Source of the DNA: Garcia nutans
Taxonomy: Eukaryota > Streptophyta > Magnoliopsida > Malpighiales > Euphorbiaceae
DNA length: 64,000 bases
NCBI GenBank assembly: GCA_947685225.1
Contig: CANTUV010000031.1
Location: 66,383,001-66,447,000, forward strand
Direction of reading: 5' to 3'
Shown here: positions 22,193 to 33,234 of the stretch, piece after piece
Numbering within the stretch: the stretch's first letter is position 1
Layout: each line of letters starts with the position of its first letter
Notes under the pieces: generated by a model
What the model saw: the letters and a program-made list of their open reading frames with translations, nothing else
Told to the model about the DNA's origin: nothing
Database searches by the model: none
Position numbers and translations under genes: made by a program

Positions 22193-23624
22193 CTATGGCA
22201 GACGATAAGTGTAACGTGCAGGCCAGCTTTGCCTCAGCTGATCCAAGTAGGCTTCAGTCAAGCAAGGCATGTCTAAATCGGGAGTAAAGTCAGAATCACG
22301 AGGCTCAGCTCCGTATTGAAGACCAAGTCGGCGAGGATCATAGCATGTACCTTGACAAAGAGCAGCAAGGGGAACATACATCAAATATGTCCATATGGTG
22401 ATACGAGAAATCTTCCACCAAGGTACCAACCAACGGATATTGACTTCAGAGCGTGAGTGGATTCAGTCAACCCAGTCAGCATATAAAGAAGCAGGATGGA
22501 GTAATTTCCTAGCTGAATGATGACGTGGCTAATATTTGGAAAATCCCATGGATGGAGTATCAAGCAAGCAAAGACGCTCATGAAGCCAAATCTATGAAGA
22601 AAGAATTAAATGAAAAAAAAGTCCGCTAAGTTGAAAACTCGCAAGGGCAGCTTAGGCAAAAATTAGGATAACTTGCTAGTTCTGAAAACCCACATGGGCG
22701 GACTAGGCAGAAATTAGAGCAATAAAAATATATAACAAAAAAAGAAGAAAAAAGAGTCCGCTAAGTTGAAAACCAGCAGGGGCAGCTTAGGCAAAAATTA
22801 GGACAGCTCGCTAGTTCCGAAAACCCACATGGGTGGACTAGGCAAAAATTAGAGCAATAAAAAGAATAAATAGAAAACCTAAATTGAAAACCCGAAAGGG
22901 CAGTTTAGGTAATTACCTGAAGCAACAATGGACTCCCAGTTAGTCTCTTTGACAATCCTAATTTAAGTTGGTCTAACCCAACTAAAGTCTCGGCTAAGAT
23001 CACAGGTACTGGGGACAAGCCTCCTTCCATTTGGTCCATAATATCCAATACTCGTGGATTAATATCACCATTGGAAGAAACAAGCAAAAATTGGCTGAGC
23101 AAACAAAGACAAAGCATGCGTCCCCATGCCTTAGTAGGAGTCAAATGAGAGAGACAAAAATCAATCAAGGGAGCAAATAGAATTTTTTCACCTCTCATCA
23201 ACCGAAGAACTTCGGGTTTTGGAATTTGAAATAACATATGCATCTTCTATTGAGTCTTAGAAATCAATGTGGGTAATGCCATTTGTTGATTTTTTGGATA
23301 TCCAAGGATGGCCTCAAATTCTTGAATCAAGGGACATATTTCAAAGCCATTAATTTTAAATACCCTATAATCCATATCCCAAAAGGAAGCCACGGCATGT
23401 AAGAAGGAGTGGTACAATTTAACATTTTGAAAACACTTTAAAACATCAAGTTTTGACCATGAAATTTTCTTCCAATGAATGGCATCCGTATTCTTAAATA
23501 GAATTTTCATCTTCTTTAAATGATGTTCGGTTATGGTGGATGAATAAAGAAAAATTAAAATTATTAAAGGGAGTTCTTTGCATGGGAATGGAAAGAATTT
23601 TTGATCCTGTATGAAATATGGCAT
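22193..23624 (-). pseudogene. Antisense gene aORF2 in B, plant-mobile-domain-like, one predicted intron
   Basis: Minus-strand gene of unknown function in the pol-to-LTR space. Exon 1 (23624 to 22917) carries VASFWDMDYRVFKINGFEI, CPLIQEFEAILGYP and PTKAWGRMLCLCLLSQFLLV, resembling the retroelement-borne plant mobile domain/DUF7745-type proteins (family assignment from memory of the pattern). It has one in-frame stop (23247-23249). A predicted phase-0 intron (22916 to 22592) has donor CAG|GTAATT and acceptor TTCTTCATAG. Exon 2 (22591 to 22193) keeps one frame with two stops and contains NIRWLVPWWK and YVPLAALCQGTCYDPRRLGL before the final stop. The intron contains hairpins 4-8. Confidence 0.65.
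22626..22909 (+). repeat. Hairpin cluster 2 in B (five hairpins)
   Basis: Stem-loops at 22626-22655, 22676-22706, 22761-22790, 22811-22841 and 22878-22909. Outer stems: CTAAGTTG/CAGCTTAG (units 4 and 6), CTAG..CTG/CGG..CTAG (5), CTAG..CCG/TGG..CTAG (7), CCTAAATTG/CAGTTTAGG (8). All keep an unpaired AAAA on the 5' side and an inner stem closing GCAA, ACAT or GAAA, except that unit 6's inner stem is degenerate. Stem changes relative to cluster 1 are compensatory. The cluster lies in the predicted intron of the antisense gene aORF2. Confidence 0.78.
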
Positions 23625-23926
23625 GAAAGGTGATTTATATAGAGGAAATAATCATTTCCAAAAGGGAAAAGGAAAAGGTGATGGGAAAGAATAAAACCAT
23701 ATGGCATAAGGAAAGGAATTTGCAACAAATTTCCTTTACCGCTTTGGAATTGGTTTTAGCAAATGGTGTGGCTGTGAAAAGGGAAGTTGTGATTCACTGT
23801 TTATGATGTGATAAAAAAAAGTGGCGCAGTAATAAAAAAAGGTAAAAAAATAAAAAAGAGTTACAGTAAAGATGAAAATTATTTTTTTTTTCATTATTGT
23901 ACAATATTTTACAATTGTTACAATAT

Positions 23927-25905
23927 TTACATATCAATAAGAGGGTGGTGGTAGGTCATTAATAAAGCCTTGAAAAAGTCATCGCCTGTTGGAGGAGGGG
24001 GCAAATCACTTGTCCCGAGTCAGCCTGAAGCGGGAGCACCAAAATCCGGCAAGTTACTCATCCCGGGATCACCCAAAGTAGAAAGCACCAAAATCTCTAT
24101 TACCTTGAAGTTCCAATCTGTCATGGTCCTCATCAGAAGCAGACGAAAGGATCTTATGGTCATCAGTCTGGGGACCTCTTGATGAAGAAGCGCCGGGATC
24201 CCTCATCCCTTGAAATCGGAAGTCTCGAAAATGTTGTTCTGATTGATGATATAAATTTTCAAAATGAGAAGCCTGCTGACGACTCGCAGCCAACTCTTCT
24301 CAAGGTTTCCTATTTTATTCTTCGAGCATCCGCTGTGAGCCAAAAAAGGAAAAAGGTAAGAGCATACATAATCATGCATACATATAGCATAAATTACCAT
24401 GAAATAAGAAACGTACCAGGTAATTCATATCAATACCCTGCGGATGAGATGGCATATCTGGCGGGCTAGAAGGAGCAAATGAAGGGGCAGTAAAAGAAGG
24501 TCCAGCCTCATGATCAAATGAACCAACAGCCAGCAACAATAATTAAAGAATCAAAAAGAAAAAAGCAGTTGCAAGAAAAAAAATGGTAAAAGTTTTACCT
24601 GAGAAGTACTAGCCCCGAGATGTGGAACAAACTTTCTTGCATCTCTGTGATGTTCCTCTTCATCTCTACCCTCATTTTCTTTGGGAATCTCCCACACACC
24701 AATAGGAGATACATCAAAGTTCAAGAGCCACCTTTGAATAAAATGGGCATAAAATGGACCTGGTGGATGGAGAAATGACTCAGCACCATAACCGTACCAA
24801 GCCAGCAACCATGCATCCTCTGGCATCGACATAATATTTAAAGTATATTTTGGGATATGCATCGGGACCCGCCGCTGCTCTGGACCGAGAAACCACTCAT
24901 AAACTCTCTCCCCGAGAAACCAGCCACTAGACACTGGGCCAGCGATGACTCAGTGAGAATGTTGGAAAGATAGCGCAGCCCTCATCAAAGGAGACCAGTT
25001 TGCTTGCTCTTCTGGGTTCCACCAGGCCAAATTCACCTGCAAAATAACATAAGGCAAGTAAACTTTTACATAAAATTTAAAGCATACTAATATTATTTTA
25101 CATGGTCCCAGGTTAAGCGGCTCAACACAAAGCGGTGAGTATGAACGTGGTGAGAGCCAGGAATGTCCACGCTAACTGACAACCAGAAATTTAATCTCGG
25201 ATACCTGATTCTTTCTCGAAAAATACCGGGTACCCTCACGAGGTTGCGTTCATATGCCCATACCTACAATAATAATAGTAAAGATCAAATTCATACAAGA
25301 AAAGAGTGAAAATAACATTGGTGAAGGAAAAGAATACCTCAACAATCGCCATCAAACCGACAAAAGACTTCTTGTTTCGATAAAGTTTATCAAGACCATG
25401 GTAAAGGCAATCAAGGCCAGCTTCACCCCAGCCAGAAGATGGTACCATTCTGAAATAAGAAATGGCACTCAACACTGACAAGTGAATGGAGGATTCAGTG
25501 CTGCCTAAGATGGTCGACCCAAGCAGATATAACAAAAATCCTCGAGCATACTATTCGGCCGTGTCTCTGCCAACCCGTCCTTCGAAATTCATCCAAGGAA
25601 TATCGAAGGTCGGTTATGGCAGTAAAATCGACCGGACCAATTGTCATCTATCCGATGGGCAAGTGAAAAGTGTGGGTTGTGTCCAACCATCACTCTGCAA
25701 GCGCCTGGATTGCACTCTGGTCTATCTGATATTCCTCGGATGGCAATTATAAGATGAACTGCTCAAAGCCGCAATCTCGAATAATCCGCCTTACCTGAGA
25801 AGGCACTACATTGTACCATTGCCGGGCTTTGTAAATATACCCTCCAGCCCAAACAATGCAACAATTATGCTAACACGGAGCCAGGTAAGTTAATGCAAGG
25901 TAAGT
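23927..25905 (-). pseudogene. Antisense gene aORF1 in B, plant mobile domain, four predicted introns
   Basis: Minus-strand gene with plant mobile domain (PMD) features. Exon 1 (about 25905 to 25338) has YKARQWYNVVPSQVRRII, then W-D-T-T and FHLPIG*MTIGPVDFTAIT, the hallmark PMD segment with Glu changed to a stop. Predicted phase-0 introns: 25337-25264, 25101-25037, 24598-24507 and 24416-24333, each with GT and AG ends and a T-rich 3' side. Splicing joins VE to VWAYERNLVRVPGIF, DH to VNLAWWNPEEQANW, and later a Pro/Ser-rich exon to a coiled, Gln/His-rich C part ending in TYHHPLIDM (stop 23927-23929). Several stops and one late frameshift make this copy dead. Function of such domains in retroelements is unknown. 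Confidence 0.65.
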
Positions 25906-26400
25906 ACATACTATCCTAGATTAATTTATTTATCCTAAAAATTATTATAATATAAAAATGTAAATAAAAAATAAAAAATAAAGGCAAACACAATAATAAT
26001 AAAAGAGTAAAAAAATATAATATAATAAATAATAATAAAATAATAATAAAATAATAAATTATAAAATAAAAATAAAAAAAAGAAAAAAAAAGAAAAAAAA
26101 TGATAAATCAAGAGAAATAAAAAAGAAAAAAATAATTACCTCGCTCTTTTGATTGAAACTGCGATAGAACGGTATCTCGGCTAGTATATCTATATTTCTG
26201 TCTTCATGATGCCAATTAACTCCAATAACTCAGCATTAAAATGAGTCCCTAACCTCGACCCATGCATTGTTTTTGAAAAATATGTGTTAAAATTGAAACT
26301 TTTTTGATAGAATTATAGAATTGAAAGTTTTGCTATGAATAAAATTGAAAGAATAAGCTCCTTTATATAAATTCAAAAAAATATAAATTCAAAAGTAAAT

Positions 26401-26549
26401 TTTACTATTTATGAATAGTAAATTATTATTTATGAATAGTAAATTTACTATTTCCAATAGTAAATAGTATTTCCTACTATTTATAAATAGTAAATACTAT
26501 TTAATACTATTTACAAATAGTAAATTTACTATTTATGAATAGTAAATAG
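26401..26549. repeat. Palindrome cluster upstream of aORF1
   Basis: Repeated TTTACTATT-TATG-AATAGTAAA palindromes (for example 26401-26422 and 26525-26547) with variant copies between, then GTGCATGAACAGTGAC. It lies 500-650 bases upstream of aORF1 on the antisense strand, possibly in its promoter. Confidence 0.7.
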
Positions 26550-26634
26550 TGCATGAACAGTGACTACACAGTAAATTCAATTATTCATTGTGACAATTCA
26601 AATACTTGCGTGTGTATAAATATTTTTATACGCA

Positions 26635-26650
26635 GGGGGCAAGGAGAAGA
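26635..26650 (+). other. Internal purine tract, PPT-like, in B
   Basis: GGGGGCAAGGAGAAGA after TTTTTATACGCA. The same 16 bases occur in M1 (minus, 4040-4025). It brackets the tandem repeats together with the terminal PPT. Confidence 0.6.
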
Positions 26651-26679
26651 CACGCATAAAAATTAGCCAAACTTTTTAT

Positions 26680-27590
26680 TAGCTCGGGTCTAGAACCCAA
26701 ATTTTCCTTAGGTCCCGAACTTAGAATCATTTCTAAGTCCAAAACTTAGCTCGGGTCTAGAATCCAAAATTTTCCTTAGGTCCAGAACCTAAAATTATCC
26801 TTGAGTCCTGAACTCGAACTGGGTCTAGAACCTAAATTTTCCTTAGGTCCAGAACCTAGAATTATCCTTGAGTCCATAACCTAGAATTATCCTTGAACCC
26901 AAATTTTCCTTAGGTCCAGATCCTAAAATTACCCTTGAGTCCAGAACTCGAAATCGAGTCCAGAACCCAAATTTTCCTTAGGTCCAGAACCTAGAATCAT
27001 TTCTAAGTCCAGAACTTAGCTCGGGTCGAGAGCCCAAATTTTCCTTAAGTCCAAAACCTAGAATCATTTCAAAGTTCAGAACTCAACTCAAGTCCAGAAC
27101 CTAAATTCTCCTTAGGTCCAGAACCTAAAATTATCCTTGAGTCCAGAACTCGAATCGGGTCCAGAACCCAAATTTTCCTTAGGTCTAGAACCTAGAATTA
27201 TCCTTGAGTCCAGAACTCGAAATCAGGTCCAGAACCCAAATTTTTCTTAGGTCCAGAACCTAGAATCATTTCTAAGTAAAGAACTTAGCTCAGGTCCACA
27301 GCCCAAATTTTTCTTAGGTCTAGAACCTAGAATCATTTCTATGTCCAGAACTCAGCTCGGGTCCAGAACTCAAAATTTTCCTTAGGTCCAGAACCTAAAA
27401 TTATCCTTGAGTCCAGAATTCGAATCGGGTCCAGAACCCAAATTTTTCTTAGGTCCAGAACCTAGAATTATCCTTGACTCTAGAACTCAAATCAAGTCTA
27501 GAACCCAAATTTTCCTTAGGTCCATAACCTAAAATTATCCTTGAGTCTAGAACTCGAACCGGGTCCAGAACCCAAAACCTCAACCATCTC
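26680..27590 (+). repeat. 3'UTR tandem repeat of B
   Basis: About 0.9 kb of degenerate units. The higher-order unit is about 65-70 nt and comprises sub-units ending in GGTCCAGAACCTAGAAT, GAGTCCAGAACTCGAAT and GGGTCCAGAACCCAAATTTT. Roughly a dozen higher-order copies. No open frame of interest crosses it. Confidence 0.85.
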
Positions 27591-27638
27591 AAAAATTAAG
27601 TCTTATTGCTTTTCACTCTCTTTCACTAAAGTCTCAGA

Positions 27639-27659
27639 TCATTCAAGCAGGGGGCAAAC
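27639..27659 (+). other. Polypurine tract of B
   Basis: ATCATTCAAGCAGGGGGCAAAC immediately before the 3' LTR's TGTAGACC; the same tract occurs in M1. Confidence 0.88.
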
Positions 27660-28189
27660 TGTAGACCCTTAATTTTTGACCCAATCCGGTCCGATATATT
27701 TTAATTAGTCCAAAATAATTTGTGTTGTCCAATATATTTTAATTAGTCCAAAATAATTTTTGTTATCTTAATTAAATAATTTTTGCTTTAGTATCTAATT
27801 TTTATTAATAAAAAATAAAAATAAACAAATAAAAATAAACAAATAAAAATAAAAATCAGCGACGAAAAAATCATTGCTGAAAACCAGCGCGGGACGAATG
27901 GCCGTGGGCCATTTCGCCTGCAGGAGTTTCCTGCGGGCGAAATGGCCAAAGCCATTTCACTCGTAGGAATTTCCTGCGGTGAAATGGCCAGCAGGTCAGT
28001 CCCCGCCCACTGTCGCAGCCAGTTGCGGCAGATTGTTTTCGCCAGCACACTTTTTCCGCAGCAGTTTTTTCTCCAGCGAAATTTTTTCAAAGCAAAATTT
28101 TTTGAAACCTAATGCAATTAGATTTCGGTTTCCTTTTCTTATCAATATTATCTTCCATGAATAATTAGGAATGAACCATAAAATTCTTC

Positions 28190-28197
28190 TATAAATA
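28190..28197 (+). promoter_or_regulatory. TATA box of B's 3' LTR
   Basis: TATAAATA in the same context as in the 5' LTR. Confidence 0.6.
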
Positions 28198-29620
28198 AGA
28201 CCAAAAACAGCACAAAAATGAATCAAGAAATCGGAGGAGAAATTGATCAAAAATTAGACCGAAACTAAGTAGGAAAGACAGTGAATCAAGCTAATTTTTT
28301 TTGAGAGAGCAGAAAAACAATTTAAGCAATTCAAAGGCAGCAAAGTTTGTCTTTGATCTTGTTCATCCAAGAAGAAATTTTGGAGGAACCAACAAATGGA
28401 GGTATGCATCAATTGTTTAAATTCTATTTTTCACAGTAGCTAAATCATCCCATTCTTTCTTTTAATTCAAAAACTTTAGAACCTCAATTCACTTTTTCTA
28501 AGGTTTAGAAATCTTAATTCGTTGCTTTAATTTCTAAAAAGTTTAAAGTTGTTAGTTTTGTTTCTTCAAAACCCCAAAACCCTAATTTGTTTTCCAAATT
28601 ATCAAAACCCTAAATTGAGTTCTGTTTCTTCCGAAAAGCCCTAAAAACTTCTTTTTTTTTTTGCTTTTATAAACTTTAAATCATTTTGTTTATTTTCATA
28701 AAACTTCATAAAATTATCAATTGATTTTCAAAATCCTAAAAACCTAATGCATTCTCCGAAACCCTAAATCAAAAATTCTAAAACCCTAATTCAATTCCAA
28801 ACCTAAAATAGTGAACCCTAACCCCCTTAAAACCTAAAACCCTAATTTTTTCTAAACCCTAATCCTTTAAAACTTAAAAAAAACTGTATAAACACAAGTG
28901 TTATAATTTTACATAGTAAGCTTAAAACATAATTCAATAAGTAACCGTAAGTCATAAATCTAAGTATTTTAAAGTGTCCAAATCCTAATTTCATGATTTT
29001 ACCATTCAAACACTAATTTAGTTAATCAAAGAATTTTATCAACCTTTTAAAACATAAAACCTTAATCTATTTTAATTCCTTTAAAAACTCACAGTAGCCT
29101 AATTCCATAAATTCCAAAACCCTAAACACATTAAATAAAGAAACTTAAATAGAAACATTAGCCCTAATTTGAATCTTTATTTGCCTTATTCAATTTTATA
29201 TTTGATTATGCTTTGATTTATTTTATATGCTTTAATTTACTTAAGTTCAATGCTTGGTTTATTTTATTTATCATGGATGGATGTTTACTTTCTATTGATA
29301 TTTAGTACCTTTGATGAATGATTTATTTATTATGAATGGTTATTTACTTTTATCGATTTATTTAGGTTTCCAAATGTTGTAAGAGGTATGTTTCCACTTG
29401 TTGGGTACCTCATTAGTCAAATATCATGTAATTTAAATTCTTTTTTATTTTAGAACCAATGTAAAGGACATGTTTCTACCTTTCGGTGGCTGTCCTATTT
29501 AGGCATGGGATGTAAGGACATGTTTCCATCCTCGGATGGGTGTCCATTTATTTTCTTTGTTTGGACATTGCTTTGATTTTAATATAATGATGGTTTCTTT
29601 TAATTATTGTATGTAATATG

Positions 29621-29625
29621 GATAA
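29621..29625 (+). repeat. Left target-site duplication of C
   Basis: GATAA; the right copy is at 40859-40863. Removing C restores the LTR sequence ATATGGATAATATTG found in the other copies. Confidence 0.9.
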
Positions 29626-32312
29626 TGTAACATCCTCTGACAATTCTTACATAAAAACTATCAGAGAATATCATGCGATATACTGTACGAGTCCCAATCA
29701 ATTCATAGTAATAAAAGGTTCAAATAATAATACAATTTGTATAATACAACACTTATAGGTCCAACATTTAGACCAATTTCCAATATCTCTAATAATCTGA
29801 ATAGAAATTATAAATCATATAAACACCATAAGTTCATCAAATCAAATCAATAAACAATACATTTCTTTCATGATAATCATTCACTAGAATCTCAAACCTC
29901 ATTTTCTAAATACATGTATTTCTTTCATGTTATAAATTTATACAATCTCTCAAATAGCCAAACTGAAGTATCTATATACATTTATCACTTATGAATACAA
30001 TATACACAAGATCTTCATCTGTTCTTATCTTGCTCCGATGTCCTGATACCTGCGTTTCAGAAAACAATTCTAACATGCTAAGCAAAACTTAGTGGTGCTT
30101 GTATACACATATTTTAACACTTAATAATAACGAAATATACTTATGAAAATATAGTAATAACACTTAGTTTTAAGAAATATTTTAATATATGAACTAATTT
30201 TAGTAACAAATCAATATACCATGCTGATTACACAAAATAATAGCTATCCCTGTATAAAAGTTATCATATAATACAATACTTTCGGTACTGCATCTTGTCT
30301 CATTAAGAATCATTTTATTCAAGACTTGCTTTCTCATTTGAATTGTTTTTCAATAAGTCTTCCTTTTCAAGTTCACTTATAGTATCATTTCATTCAATCT
30401 ATACTTTTCATCACTTAATTTTAGTACTATACTTTAGAGCACTTTGTATCTCACATTATGATATACACTTTCAATCATTTGATATACTTTGGAGCATTTT
30501 GTATCTCACAACATTATATACACTTTTAATCATTTGATTAATTCAATACATTGAGCATAACATTTCCATTACGTGCATTAGTACTTTCACTTGTAAGCAT
30601 TAATATATATATTACCACTCACTTTTACACTATAACACAATACTTCAATTTCAAGTAATTAACTTATATTATTATTTTACATTTCTTTCATTAGTCACAA
30701 CTATCATGTTCACATATATTTTCATTAATTATGCCCATACATACTAAACTTAGATCATAGGTTTGGATGACATGTTAGTGTAGCAATCTCAAGAATTTAT
30801 AATGGCAATTATGCCCACTATCACTGATAACACAATCTGTCCATTAAAGGCACGAGGTGCCCACTATCACTGTGGCTATCCTTCCTTTGGTTAGCCATCC
30901 AATCAAAAGCTAGATATAAATTTAATATAATTTGGGCAATTCATTAATTTTGATGAACACTACATTGTTTATTTCCTTTCATTAATACTATACTCTTATC
31001 AACATTTGGTAGGATATATATATATGTGTGTCACGTATCTAAAGTTTATCACTCGTTTTCATACGTTTAACACATTAACACAAAAGTATGGACTATACAC
31101 ATATTAGTCTCATGTCATTGATTAACACTCACTTGTTTATATAAACACTCACTTGTTTATATAAACACTCACTTGTTTATATAAAACACTTGTTTATATC
31201 ATGTCATTGGTACATTACTCTTAGCAACATTTAGTATGATATATCTATATTTGTCACTTATCTAAAGTTTATCACTCTTTTTCATACATTTAACACTTAC
31301 ACCTGAATTCTCAATACAAAACTATGAATTATTCACATATTAGTCTCATACAAGGCTCGTAGATCACAAAATACAAGCCAAAAACACTATTTAGGTCCCC
31401 ACGATCGTGGCATCACAACCCCACGACCGTGGGATAGCAATTGAATCTGTCCAATTTTCTTTAAAACCCCCACGGTCTTGGCCTTCAAGGGCCATGGTCA
31501 TGGCATTGTGAACTGCTCTGTTTTATCAAAATTTTTGAAGACACAGTCACGCTTTCAATCCCATGGTCGTGGCCCTCATTTGCCACGACCGTGGCACACA
31601 TTTGCCACGACTGTGGCATTCATTTTGGGTCTGTTTCGGAGTAAATTCATGTATTCTACACTTTTAACTTCATTAAACACAAACATATTGAAGATCTAAG
31701 ATAATAATGTATCAAACTCAATATTTTGACATAAAAAGAATTCATATCAAATACCTTCACTTAATTAAAATTTTAACCATTTCATATGGATAAAAACATA
31801 ATCAAATCCTTCACTTCTCATAAATATATCATTATACATAACTCAATCAGTCAATTAAATCATTTAAACTCATAAAAAGTCATATTTTTGTAAAGTATAA
31901 CTCAAAAGCACATACCTTGTTGATAATCACCACTTTTCCAACTTAATCTTAAGTTTTGATTCAAATCATGGAAACAAGAAAGAAGAAAGAAGTGAAGATG
32001 GTGATGATGGCGCAGAGAGAAGAAGGAAGAAGAAATTTCTACACAATACACATATACATATATATATATAATATTTTTAATCCAGTGAGGGAATGCTCAT
32101 AATAACTATGGTGCACCCTCATTCTTAACCGTTGATTTTAAATCGAGTTTTAATCTCGTAAAACAGTAAAAATACTCTTTTCAGTAAAGGTTTAAGATAT
32201 ACACTGTACTATTCTTTACGTATAGCATTTATCCACTATACTTTTGTCACTATACACTATCAATTTTTCATTATTAGTTAAAACATTCCTGTTTAACATC
32301 TTGACCATTACA
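29626..32312 (-). repeat. 3' LTR of C
   Basis: 2687 bp. On minus it starts TGTAATGGTCAAG and ends GGATGTTACA. It has a CTAAG-caaaa-CTTAG hairpin (30078-30092), a 20-bp tandem unit ACACTCACTTGTTTATATAA repeated three times (31130-31190), and a cluster of CCACGACCGTGG-like palindromes (31393-31620). Confidence 0.9.
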
Positions 32313-32330
32313 ATTCTCCTCCACTAAAGA
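32313..32330 (-). other. Polypurine tract of C
   Basis: Minus CTTTAGTGGAGGAGAAT precedes the LTR start TGTAATGG. A similar but weaker copy lies near the other end of the interior (38113-38160). Confidence 0.7.
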
Positions 32331-32752
32331 AATTTCATCATCGAAATTTACATGCTATGGCAATAAGCTATTTCATTTTAAAATAATTTCACATGTCACA
32401 TAAAATCAATGATTTTATTAACTTATATAACTTTTTTTTATCTAATATCAATCAATATAACACTTTCAGAATAATCTTATTATAGAACTGTAGAAGATTA
32501 TTCAACTCTACACACTTACACTTTTCAAGTTCAATTTTGGAATTGCCTTTATTCCTCTTTATTTTATTTTATAATTTGTATCATTACATTCCACTGTTAT
32601 ATATATATATATATATCTCGTTCTTTCTCTTATATACTGAACATTAAATCCTAGTTCCGGATAGCGGGTCACTGATGGCAAGTAAATGCCCACTGTATCA
32701 ATATGGCCAAAGGCCCACTATGGTATGAATGTCCACTGTATATAATGTCACG

Positions 32753-32757
32753 GAGTG
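32753..32757 (+). repeat. Left target-site duplication of D
   Basis: GAGTG; the right copy is at 35912-35916. Confidence 0.88.
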
Positions 32758-33058
32758 TGTAATATCCCGGAATAGACCCTAAGAGTTTTGGAGTTATTGT
32801 TGTTGTATTTGGATTTAATGTATATGTGTATATGTGAAATATAAGGATAATATATGTAAGACATATACATATACATCACATATACATGGGATATATATAA
32901 TGGTGAAGGATAAGTGAGTTGTATATATATTTGTATAACTAAATAATAATAATAATAATAAAGACAAAAAGAAAAGAGAAGAAGAAAATCAAAGAAAGAA
33001 TATGTGGTGGAGATTTAAAGTATTATTATTATTATTACTATTGTTATTGTTATTGTTA

Positions 33059-33119
<61 letters not shown>

Positions 33120-33195
33120 TGGATAAGGACAAAGGAAAGAAGTAGAAACTTCTTCTTCCTTCTACTCCTTCTTCGTCTTCTTCGTTCTTCTTGGC

Positions 33196-33234
<39 letters not shown>

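Larger units (their letters stand above)
27660..29625 (+). repeat. 3' LTR of B, first part
   Basis: Starts TGTAGACCC and is homologous to 12075-14376 throughout, interrupted at 29625 by C. U3 contains a near-perfect hairpin at 27907-27947 (12-bp arms GGCCATTTCGCC/GGCGAAATGGCC, then GCAGGA/TCCTGC). The TATA box is at 28190-28197. Confidence 0.93.

Noticed and set aside
26680..27590. CRISPR-like regular repeats
   Set aside because: Units are degenerate and contiguous, without unique spacers, in a plant retroelement 3'UTR.
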